Source: Palsa-504 sp003136255
Lineage (GTDB): Bacteria; Actinomycetota; Actinomycetes; Streptosporangiales; Streptosporangiaceae
DNA length: 22,556 nt
Reading direction: 5' to 3'
Assembly: GCA_003136255.1 (NCBI GenBank)
Contig: PLDT01000252.1
Location: 1-22,556 of the forward strand
The notes under the pieces are model-generated. The model made no database searches, was not told where the DNA came from, and saw only the letters and a program-made list of their open reading frames with translations. Of the stretch, positions 13,431 through 21,332 are shown one piece after another. The translations under genes and the position numbers were made by a program. Every line of letters begins with the position of its first letter. Positions within the stretch are counted from its first letter, which is position 1.

Positions 13431-15344
13431 ATGACAGGATCTGCTGGCCAGGCCTTTCCCGCTCTGGCGATCAACATGAATCAGCCGGGCGCCTTCGTGC
13501 ATTGGTCGATCTTCGACATCTCGGTGGCGAACCTGGTCCTGATCGCGGTGATGGTCGTCATCTTCGGCGCCGCGCTGCTGCTGCCGTTCCCGCGAGGGGT
13601 CCGCCAGGAGCCCACCGCGCTTGACGGCACGGGCACGGACGGTACCGGGGACGGCGGCCTGGCCGCGGCGAGCGATCCGGCTGATGACGGCACCGCTGAT
13701 ATGTGGAGCGCCCGGGTGCGGCGCCGCGCGCTGAAGTCGCTGCCGCCGGGCAAGCTGCTGCCCGACACCCAGCCCGCCTATGTCGCATCGTGGATCTACG
13801 TGTTCGGCGTCGGTTCCCTGGCCGCGCTGGGCGTGGTGATCGTGTCCGGGTTCGGCCTGGCGCTCGGCGGCCCGGACTGGTGGCATTACAACCCGGTCGG
13901 GCATTTCTTCAACAGCCTGCACGTGTGGAGCGTCGAGCTGTTCATGGCGCTGCTCGTCATCCACCTGTGGGGCAAGTTCTGGATGGCCGCCTGGCGCGGC
14001 CGCCGCACCCTGACCTGGATCACCGGCGTGGTCGCGTTCCTGGCCGCCGTCGTCGAGTGTTTCACCGGGTACGTGTCCCAGCAGAACTTCGACTCGCAGT
14101 GGATCTCCACCAGCGGCAAGGACGCGTTCGACTCGGTCGGGGTCGGCGCGTTCTTCAACGTGATGAACTTCGGCCAGATGCTGATGTGGCACATCGTGCT
14201 CATCCCGATCGCGCTGATCGCGATCATCGGCGCGCACGTGCTGCTGGTCCGGGTCCGCGGGGTCTCGCACCCGATCGACGCGCATCCCAAGGTCACCGGG
14301 AGCAGGCGGCTGCGGCGGCGCGCCATCGCCGCAGCCGACGCCGCGCCGTGGCGAGGCCCGAACCGGCGTTATGACCTGCTGAAGGAAGGCACCATCGCGT
14401 CGGTGGTCGTGCTGGCGCTCACGCTGGGCCTGTCCGGCCTGCTGTCCTCACCGGACGTGCCGCCGATCACCATCGCGACCTGGGCCCGGCTGGCGCCCGC
14501 CGACTTCCTGGGCACCGCCGCCAGCGAGCTGAACGGAACCAGCGAAACCGCTACCTACGGGCCGCCTTACAACAACCAGAGCGGCAGCGTCCAGAAGCTC
14601 CTGTTCTCCCCGCAAACCTGGTTCGGGGTTACCCAGCCGGTCAACGCCGCGCAAGACTTCGTCGTCGGGCCGCTGACCGCGCTCGCCGTCACCGACCCAG
14701 CCGTCGCCGGTCCGCTGGCCAGCTATAAGGCCGCCTCCGCCGCCCAGCAGCTGAGTTGGGCCACCGCGTACGGGAACGCGGTGGCGAAGGTGAAGTTCGT
14801 GAACAGCAGCCCGGTCGTCCCCGCGGCTAAGGACGGCCCGGTCCCGGCCATGATGGCCGGAGAACTCACCCTGGCGCGCAGCGGCGCGCTGGACACCGAC
14901 CTGCTCGGCCAGCAGGCGTTCTACGGCACCAACTTTACCAAGCCTCTATTGTTCATCGAGGACGGCGCCTACTTCTCCAATCAGGCCCAGGCGCTGGGCC
15001 TGACCGGCAGCCAGTGGGGCGTGATGAACGAGCCCGGCAGCTACCCGGGCCAGCCGTGGCTGTGGCTGTACACGCTGTGGTACCAGGTCCCGGGCTGGAC
15101 CAACTCGGCCAACATCGACATGATCGCCATCTACATGACCGGCGTGGCTACCATCTTGCTGCTGTGCGTGCCGTTCATCCCTGGGCTGCGCGACATCCCC
15201 CGGCTCATTCCCGTGCACCGGCTCATCTGGCGGCACTGGGACGGCCCGGCGGTTGAACCCGCCGCGGGAAACATCCCCGCGCCCGAACCCGCCGCAGGAA
15301 ACGGCAAGGTCAGCACTGAGAGCGCAGACCAGTCAAGGTTGTGA
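13431..15344 (+). CDS. Cytochrome b (N-terminal domain family), orphan actinobacterial type
   Basis: The protein has 637 residues. A leader helix lies at about 30-53, followed by an acidic linker. The four-helix cytochrome b core spans about 117-275. Haem ligand pairs are His164/His178 (13 residues between) and His254/His269 (14 between, as in cytochrome b6). A further helix is at about 321-340. A large extracytoplasmic part of about 220 residues starts with VPPITIATWARLAPADFLG and holds ELNGTSETATYGPPYNN. A last helix follows near TGVATILLLCVPFIPGL. The usual Qo-site PEWY is absent; ATWA stands near that position. GAGGTGG precedes ATG 13431. No Rieske protein or cytochrome c gene is near. 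It is probably a membrane quinone oxidoreductase subunit. Confidence 0.85.
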   Translation: MTGSAGQAFPALAINMNQPGAFVHWSIFDISVANLVLIAVMVVIFGAALLLPFPRGVRQEPTALDGTGTDGTGDGGLAAASDPADDGTADMWSARVRRRALKSLPPGKLLPDTQPAYVASWIYVFGVGSLAALGVVIVSGFGLALGGPDWWHYNPVGHFFNSLHVWSVELFMALLVIHLWGKFWMAAWRGRRTLTWITGVVAFLAAVVECFTGYVSQQNFDSQWISTSGKDAFDSVGVGAFFNVMNFGQMLMWHIVLIPIALIAIIGAHVLLVRVRGVSHPIDAHPKVTGSRRLRRRAIAAADAAPWRGPNRRYDLLKEGTIASVVVLALTLGLSGLLSSPDVPPITIATWARLAPADFLGTAASELNGTSETATYGPPYNNQSGSVQKLLFSPQTWFGVTQPVNAAQDFVVGPLTALAVTDPAVAGPLASYKAASAAQQLSWATAYGNAVAKVKFVNSSPVVPAAKDGPVPAMMAGELTLARSGALDTDLLGQQAFYGTNFTKPLLFIEDGAYFSNQAQALGLTGSQWGVMNEPGSYPGQPWLWLYTLWYQVPGWTNSANIDMIAIYMTGVATILLLCVPFIPGLRDIPRLIPVHRLIWRHWDGPAVEPAAGNIPAPEPAAGNGKVSTESADQSRL

Positions 15345-15361
15345 CGGGTCTACCGGACCCG
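15345..15361. terminator. Short hairpin at the end of the cytochrome b gene
   Basis: CGGGTC/GACCCG with a TACCG loop starts directly after the cytochrome b stop, between it and the convergent DUF2252 gene. The 6-bp stem makes it only a tentative terminator. Confidence 0.4.
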
Positions 15362-15427
15362 CTCAGCGTAGGGTGAGGTGGCTCCATCGGCCGCTGTGGC
15401 GCAGGTCACGGTGCATCAGCTCGGCGG

Positions 15428-16697
15428 CTACCTCGACGCGGTCACGCGTCCGGAGGCGACGGCGGCGGTGAGGGCTTGGTGGTCACGCTCGTTCTGGTCG
15501 GCGTAGGCGGCGGCGAACTCGGCGATGGCCTGGTCGAAGACGGCGGATTGGCCGAGGTAGGCGGCGATGGCGATCCGGTCCCCGGACCGGGCATGCGCCC
15601 GGGCCAGCGTCCAGCCGCATAGCTCGCCGTAGGCGCGCATTCCCGTCGCGGTCAGCGCTTCAATGTCGGCGGAGAACTTCCCGTCCCGTAGCTGGCGGAC
15701 GTAGAAGTCGTGCGGCCGGCCGTCGGGGTCGACCTGGGCGCGCTGCCAGCCGAGGAAGATGTCGCTGGCGGCCTGCATGAGCCGCTGCCCGGCCACCACC
15801 CGCTGGCCGTGGTTGGCGTATTGGCTGGCCCCGGCGAAGTCCTCGAGTACGGACCGTTCGGCCTCTTTCACCTGCAAGAATAGCGGGTCCGAGGCGTCGC
15901 GCCCGAGCATCAGGACGATCCAGCAGCGGGTCCCGACGCTGCCGACGCCGACCACCTTGCGGGCCATGTCGGTGAACTCGAACTGCTCCAGCAGGTAGCG
16001 GCGGTCGGTTTCCAGGGTGCGCCGGTAGCCGCCGATCAGCCTCCTGAGCTCGGTTTCCAGCTTCGCCTGGTCCGCCGCGCCCGCGATCAGGTCGGACAGC
16101 GGCACAACCAGGGGCGGGTCGGCCACGATCCGCGGCCTGCCGTCCACCTGCTGGGTCAGCTTGGCCAGGGCCTGCAGGCTGTCCCGGGTCCGTGCCTTGG
16201 CCACCGCCCGGTCTGCCTGTCCCTGCTCCCGGGCGGCGAGCTGGGATCCGAACTGCTCGCGCAGCGCCCCCGTTTCCGCGCGGGCGTACCAGACGGCCAG
16301 GTCGCCCTGACCGGCGAAAACGCGCATCGCCTCGCGGTACCGGGCGACCGCNNTCGCCGCAGGCCTGCACGGCCAGGCCTGACACGGGCGTGGCCGCGAG
16401 GTCGGCGGCCATCGACAGGGCCGCGCCGCGGAAGTAGCTGAACGGCGAGGCCAGCATCCGGGCGTAGCGGACCGGTACCAGGTCGGGCAGCCGCGTGACG
16501 GCCTGGCGTTCGAGCAGGCCCACCGGATCCGGGCGGTCCGCGGGCGGGTCGTAGACGGCATGGCTGGCCCGGGGCACCGCGGACCGGGCGGCCTTGCCCC
16601 GCTCGGCCCGTTCGGCCGGGGTCAGCCGTCCGGCCGCCGAGTCCAGCGCGAACCGCCGGCCGGACCCCGGCGGCACCGGGTTACGCGTAGCGTTCAT
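15428..16697 (-). CDS. DUF2252 family protein, split by an assembly gap
   Basis: The N-terminal part has RLPDLVPVRYARMLASPFSY, then FRGAALSMAADLA, then SGLAVQACG, the conserved opening of DUF2252. After NN 16352-16353 the protein resumes as AVARYREAMRVFAGQGDLAVWYARA. It continues through KVVGVGSVGTRCWIVLMLGR and LFLQVKEAERSVLEDF to SGDRIAIAAYLGQSAVFDQA. The family has a kinase-like fold; its function is unsettled. The gap removes about 50-60 residues, including the place of the family GDxHxxNFG motif, so catalytic competence cannot be judged. ATG 16697 was chosen; the frame stays open to 16733. It lies 76 nt behind BON copy 3 on the same strand, with a hairpin between, and converges with the cytochrome b gene. 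Confidence 0.82.
16352..16353. other. Assembly join (NN) in the DUF2252 gene
   Basis: The minus-strand frame changes here and a conserved central segment is missing. The flanks show no overlap. Confidence 0.75.
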
Positions 16698-16722
16698 GCC
16701 CTCAACCCTCGGTCGCCGCCGG

Positions 16723-16748
16723 CCCCGGCGCAAGCGGGTGCGCCGGGG
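16723..16748 (-). terminator. Hairpin after BON copy 3, same as that after BON copy 2
   Basis: CCCCGGCGCA/TGCGCCGGGG with a 6-nt loop lies 25 nt after the BON stop and before the DUF2252 start. Read on the minus strand, 25 of the 26 bases equal those at 5220-5245; the only change is in the loop. Confidence 0.7.
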
Positions 16749-16773
16749 GCCGGGCTGCGCGTGCGCCGGCCGG

Positions 16774-17427
16774 TCAGCCGGTGATGTACAGGTCGTCGCG
16801 GACGTCGTAGACGCCGGCCGCCATCCACGTCGCGTCGATGACCGCGTCGTGCTCGGCCCAGGTGCGGACGTGGCCGGTCAGCGTCACCGTGTTCCCGCTG
16901 GTATCCACGGCCACGTCGCTATCGTCGGGAACCAGCGCGTAGCGGTCCAGCGCGTCCTGCACGTTAAGGGTGACGTCCACCGGGTCGGCGCCGGCGCTGA
17001 TGTCGATGTCGTCCTTGACGTTGCGAACTCCGGTCAGGTACGCCACCGCCTGCTCGGCCGCGGTCCGCTCGGTGCCGTAGGTCACCGTGCCGGTCAGGGT
17101 CAGGTTGCCGTCCCGCGCGGTCGCCTCGACGCCGTCGGGCACGGCGACGTTCAGCGACAGCGCGTCGTTCGCGGTCGTGGTCAGCGTCGCGTCGTCCCGG
17201 TAGTCCCCGGTCGCCAGGACGACCTCGAGGTGGTTCTGCAGCTTGTTCACCCCGGCGACGCGCCGCGCCGCGGCGGCGGCCCCGAGGTACTGCGGGTAGC
17301 TGGGCACGGTGCCGTTCAGCGCCACGTCCCCGTTGATGTTCTTCACCGAGATATCGGAGTCATTGACGAGCGGGTCGTAGCTGAGCTCGCGTTCGACGGC
17401 GTCGCGGATGTCCTTGGTCTGGCTCAT
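16774..17427 (-). CDS. Triple BON-domain protein, copy 3
   Basis: This 217-residue protein begins MSQTKDIRDAVERELSYDP, the charged helix also seen in copy 1. Three BON repeats follow with cores GDVALNGTVPS, GNLTLTGTVTY and GNTVTLTGHVR. It is complete, so it is the best reference for the gapped copy 2, with which it shares long identical DNA stretches such as the one encoding HVRTWAEHDAV. There is no signal peptide. GGGAGGA lies about 11 nt before the ATG. It stands 116 nt behind the second LysR gene on the same strand and ahead of DUF2252. As for the other copies, a role at the cytoplasmic face of the membrane is inferred from the BON fold only. Confidence 0.86.
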   Translation of the reverse strand: MSQTKDIRDAVERELSYDPLVNDSDISVKNINGDVALNGTVPSYPQYLGAAAAARRVAGVNKLQNHLEVVLATGDYRDDATLTTTANDALSLNVAVPDGVEATARDGNLTLTGTVTYGTERTAAEQAVAYLTGVRNVKDDIDISAGADPVDVTLNVQDALDRYALVPDDSDVAVDTSGNTVTLTGHVRTWAEHDAVIDATWMAAGVYDVRDDLYITG

Positions 17428-17543
17428 AGCGTTTGTGTCCTCCCGGTAGCGGGCCAGGGTGCATATTTCTTCACTTGCCAGTCCACCCGCCCGGCCGGGA
17501 ATCGGGAAAGCGATACTGCCTGTGGCGCCATAGGCCCGCGCTA

Positions 17544-18298
17544 TCAGCCAGCGCGGGACAGGGATGCTGGTGCGGGCCGGGTCGCGCCGTCGGCGGTGTC
17601 GAACAGGATCTGCTGCAGCGGGCGGGGCAGGTCGCCGTTCCAGACCAGGGCCGCCGTCGCGGTCAGCGNNNNNNNNNNNNNNNNNNNNNNNNNNNNNNNN
17701 NNNNNNNNNNNNNNNNNNNNNNNNNNNNNNNNNNNNNNNNNNNNNNNNNNNNNNNNNNNNNNNNNAGCGTGTCGGGGCTGACCGTCAGCCAGCCCAGGCC
17801 GGCGTCGGCCCGGTGCTCGCGGATCGGCGAGAACTCCGCGTCCAGCGGGGTGTCCATCCAGCTGACGGCGACCCCGGCGGAATCGGCGGCCGAGCGCAGC
17901 CGGGAGGCGGTCTGGACGGCCAGGGAGTCCGGCAGATCCGCCGGCAGGACGACCCGCAGCCGCGCCCGTCCCAGGCCCGCCGCCTGCCGGGTCTGGCTGA
18001 CCGCGTGGTCGACCGCGGCCTGCGCGTCCCGGGCGGCGTCCAGCAGCACGGCGCCCGCCGCGGTGAGCCGCACCCCGTCGGGCCGGCGGTGCAGCAGCGG
18101 CGTGCCGACGATCTGTTCCAGCCGCCGGATCTGCTGGCTGAGGGTCGGCTGGGCGATGAACAACCGCTCCGCGGCGCGGGTGAAGGTGCCGGCGTCGGCG
18201 ACCGCGACGAGATATCGCAGGTGCCGCAGTTCAAGACCCTGCGGCGCCTGTGCGTCCGCCCGGGGCAGCCGGACTGGTTCCGCCTGTGCTTGCTTCAT
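17544..18298 (-). CDS. LysR-type transcriptional regulator, copy 2 (interrupted by 97 N)
   Basis: The HTH half (ELRHLRYLVAVADAGTFTRA, then AQPTLSQQIRRLEQIVGTPL) and the first part of the effector domain precede the N run. The C-terminus (LTATAALVWNGDLPRPLQQI, then LFDTADG) follows it. Both ends match LysR copy 1 closely. Copy 1 has about 130 residues between the corresponding points, so the true gap should be near 390 nt rather than the 97 N shown. ATG 18298 has GGTGAGGG just upstream; a GTG at 18307 is an alternative. The gene follows the second ATPase-LuxR gene, repeating the LAL-LysR arrangement on the plus strand, and BON copy 3 lies downstream. The ligand is unknown. Confidence 0.85.
17669..17765. 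other. Assembly gap of 97 N in LysR copy 2
   Basis: The run of N lies in the effector-domain part of the LysR gene. Comparison with copy 1 suggests its true length is larger. Confidence 0.9.
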
Positions 18299-18376
18299 GT
18301 CCCTCACCTATGCCAGGCCGTGGTGTGCTTGTTCTCCCTGGCCCTGACGGTATAGATGACTCTGCCGCGGAACATC

Positions 18377-18388
18377 ACCCAGCTGGGT
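18377..18388. promoter_or_regulatory. Perfect 12-bp palindrome ACCCAGCTGGGT
   Basis: It lies 8 nt downstream of the stop of the second ATPase-LuxR gene and about 80 nt before the start of LysR copy 2 (both minus strand). It has no loop, so it is a better candidate for a protein site than for a terminator. Confidence 0.4.
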
Positions 18389-18396
18389 ATGACTTC

Positions 18397-21085
18397 TCAG
18401 CGTTGCTGGCGGGCCTGCGAGTGGCGGGTTGCGAGCCGGGCCAGCTCGGTCCGGTTGGCCACGCCGAGCTTGGCGTAAGCGCGCGAAAGGTACACCTTGA
18501 CCGTATTGCGAGAGATGAACAGTTCCCTCGCGATGTCAGGATTGCTCAGGCCTTGGCTGGCCAGCTCGACCACTTGCCGCTCCACCGGGCTCAGGCTGGC
18601 CCACCCGTGCGTGGCGTCCGCGTGCTCCCCCCGGCCCCGCTGGGCGTAGGCCACGGCCTCCTGGACCGACAGCCGGGCGCCGTCCTGCAGCGCCCGTTCA
18701 AGATTCTCCTCGCCCAGTGCGGCTCCGGCCGGGGCCAGGTTCCGCTCAGTTCGCTCCCTGAGCATGGGGAAAGCCACCAGGCCGAGCGTGGTCCGCTCCT
18801 TCTGGGCGGCAGCCATGAGCCGGACGGCGCGCTCATGCCGACCCGTGAACAAGGCGACCTCAGCGATCACATCGAGGGCGTCGATCACCCCCGGACGCCA
18901 CCCGTTATCCATGAGCACCTTGAGTGCGTCGTGCGTGACCGACTCAGCCCGCTCGTCGTCACCCTCGAGCAGGAGGGCCCGGGCCAGCCCGAGGTGGCCC
19001 ACGGCCCGGGCCCGCCGGTTCCTCAAGGGTTCGGCGGCAGCCAGGAGCCGCTCGACTCCGATCTTGGCCGCTGCGCCGTCGCCGCGGGCCAGCGCCACGG
19101 CAACCAGGATCTCCTGGGCGTGCCAGGCGAGATAGCAGACCTCGGATTCGTGCTCATACAAGCTCGTGGCCCACTGTTCCGCTCGATCGAGATCGCCGGC
19201 CGCCAGGGCCGCGACGCCCAAGGCGTGCATGAGCACCCCGGTTCCGAGACGCAGCCTTTCCTGCCTGGATTGCTCCAGATCAGCTTCGGCCCGCTCGCGG
19301 GCGGCGTCCGCCGCGCCCATGCTGGCGTCGAGCAAGCACAAGATCTCAACCGCGCAGTACCGGCTCAGCGCGTCCTGTCCGGGCATCATGGCCAGCGCCC
19401 GCTCACCGTGAGCGCGAGCGCCGGCCAGGTCCCCGGCCGACCAAGCGGTNNATCGCCAACGGGGTCAGCGAGTCGCACAGCGCAGCGTCGTCTCCTGCCG
19501 TCCGGGCCAGCTCAGCCGCCCGCATGAGCATCGGATCGCCGGTACCGGGATCAGCCAATATGACCAGAGCCCCGAGCTGGCCCAGAGCGAGGGCCTGCGA
19601 GCGGATATCGTCAACCGCCGCGCCCATTTCCAGAGCCGAGGTGGCGGCGGACTGCGTGCGGGCGAAATCGCCGGGCCAGAACGACAAAAGCGACAGCTTG
19701 GCCAGGGCGAGAGCCCGGCCCGGGGAAGGCTCAGGCGGGGCGGCACGCAGGCTCTGCTCGGTCGCCGTCACCCCCTCCGCCAGTCGCCCCCGCACCCGCC
19801 AGTACAGGCCCAGTGCTCCTGCCATGGCCAGGGCATCGTCTGGCGCACGGGCGCAGCCATCGTCGATGGCCGTTCGCAGGTTGGGCGACTCATCGTCCAG
19901 CCGCGCGCGGCCGGCCGGGACCAGGGCCCACAGCTCCCGGTCGGCGCGCTGGGTCAATTCCCGGAAATAGGCACGGTGCCGGTCCGCCAACGCGGCGCCC
20001 TCGCCTGTCGCGGCCAAGCGCTCGGAGGCGTACTGGTGAACGAAATCAAGCATCCGGAAGCGCGTGGCACCTGCCCTGCGCTCCACCGCCAGCAGCGACT
20101 TGTCCACTAGGCCCTGGACCTCGTCGAGGATCTGGCCCGCAGCGATGGCCCCCCCGGCACCCACCGCCGTGGCGGCTTCCAGGTCGAAGCCCCCCGAGAA
20201 GACCGACAACCGGGCAAACAGCTGGCGCTCGGAGCCGGTGAGGAGTTCATGACTCCAGTCCAACGACGCCCGGATGGTCTGGTGGCGAGGATCTGACTGG
20301 TGACCGCCGCGCAGCAGTCGCAAATGATCATCGAGGCCGCCGGCGATTTCCGCAGCGGAAAGAACCCGAGCTCGAGCGGCGGCCAGCTCGATCGCCAAGG
20401 GGATGCCGTCCACCCGGCGGACGATCGTCTCAACCGCTCCAGCGACATCCTCGCTCAGCTCGAACCGTGATTGCGCGTAACTGGCCCGATCAGCAAAAAG
20501 CCGGGCCGCATCGGACGCCCCTGCTGCGCTGCGCTTGTGCATCGAGAGCGGGGGCACTGGCCAGACCAGCTCCCCCGCGAGGTCAAGTGGAGAACGGCTG
20601 GTGGCCAGAATCGCCACCGATGGACACCCGCGCAACAGCACCTCGGCCACCCGTCGGGCCGCATCCAGGACATGCTCGCAAGAGTCCAGTATCAGCAGGG
20701 CCGTTGCCTCACGCAGGTACTCCACCGCCGCTTGCAGCGGAGATCGGCTGGATCCGCCGCCCACCGATTCGAGCACCGCGCCCTCGACCAGGCCGGGGTT
20801 GGCCAGCGGAGCAAGCTCAACCAGGTAGACCTTCGCCCAACCCAGGTCACCGGCGCTGAAGCCCAGCTCCAGAACCAGACGGGTCTTACCGATACCCCCG
20901 ATACCAACCAAGGTGACAAGCCGCTTCCCCGCCCGGAACAGCGACCGGAGCTCGTCCAGCTCTCGTTCTCGGCCCACGAAGGTGGTCAAGGACATCGGAA
21001 GGTCGCCGGTGACCTCCACGTCCTGCGGGTGGTCGGCACGGGAGCCCGGTCCGGACCCCGGTGCCTGCCCCATGCCAGCAATCAT
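18397..21085 (-). CDS. ATPase-LuxR family transcriptional regulator (NB-ARC-like type), split by an assembly gap
   Basis: The protein has about 895 residues. After a polar N-tail the motif LTTFVGRERELDEL leads to Walker A GIGGIGKT at residues 61-68. Walker B-like ALLILDSCEHVLD, the sensor ATSRSPLDL and the GxP motif DGIPLAIELAAARARVLS follow. These mark a STAND/NB-ARC-type ATPase of the actinobacterial LuxR regulators. A TPR-like helical region follows, broken at NN 19450-19451, where the frame changes (...CDSLTPLA to AWSAGDLAGARAHGERALA). The C-terminal LuxR HTH contains LSPVERQVVELASQGLSNPD and SRNTVKVYLSRAYAKLGV. The start is uncertain; ATGs at 21085, 21073 and near the VGR motif are possible and no clear ribosome site is seen. 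LysR copy 2 follows. Confidence 0.83.
19450..19451. other. Assembly join (NN) in the second ATPase-LuxR gene
   Basis: The minus-strand frame shifts across the NN while the TPR-like protein pattern continues on both sides. The amount of missing sequence cannot be told. Confidence 0.7.
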
Positions 21086-21108
21086 GGCACGCCAGGCCGA
21101 TGGCGGGA

Positions 21109-21314
21109 TTATTCCGCGTCCCGTCCGGCTCGCAGTCGTTCGAGCAGCATGAGATAGCCGTCGTCGTCGAACCAGCCGGCATCGCCGGTGTGCAGCCAGC
21201 CGCCGCGCAGCACCTCAGCGGATTCCGCCGGGCGGTCCAGGTAGCCGCGCATGACGTTCGGTCCGCGGACGACGACCTCGCCTGCCTGCCCGGCGGGTGC
21301 TCTGCGCATATCCT
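21109..21314 (-). pseudogene. Remnant of an AMP-binding acyl-CoA synthetase/ligase
   Basis: A fragment of about 68 residues reads REDMRRAPAGQAGEVVVRGP, then NVMRGYLDRPAESAEVLRGG, then WLHTGDAGWFDDDGYLML. This is the adenylating-enzyme region that includes the conserved GWLHTGD motif. It lacks everything upstream (the P-loop-like motif and most of the large domain). It ends soon after GYLML in LERLRAGRDAE and a stop, so the C-terminal lid with the catalytic Lys is gone. It lies between a PucR-type and an ATPase-LuxR gene, on the same strand. It is best read as a deletion relic of a fatty acid or aryl CoA ligase gene once located here. Confidence 0.7.
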
Positions 21315-21332
21315 CACGGCTGACGGGCGGCG

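Noticed and set aside
13308..14285. 325-codon minus-strand open frame opposite cytochrome b
   Set aside because: His/Arg/Asp-rich product without any recognisable motif; the plus strand encodes haem-binding helices.
16723..17427. BON copy 3 as cargo of a transposable element
   Set aside because: No transposase gene, terminal inverted repeats or target duplications could be seen around any BON copy.
17433..18347. Plus-strand open frame running through the 97 N
   Set aside because: The frame is only open because N codons cannot be stops; the minus strand carries the LysR HTH.
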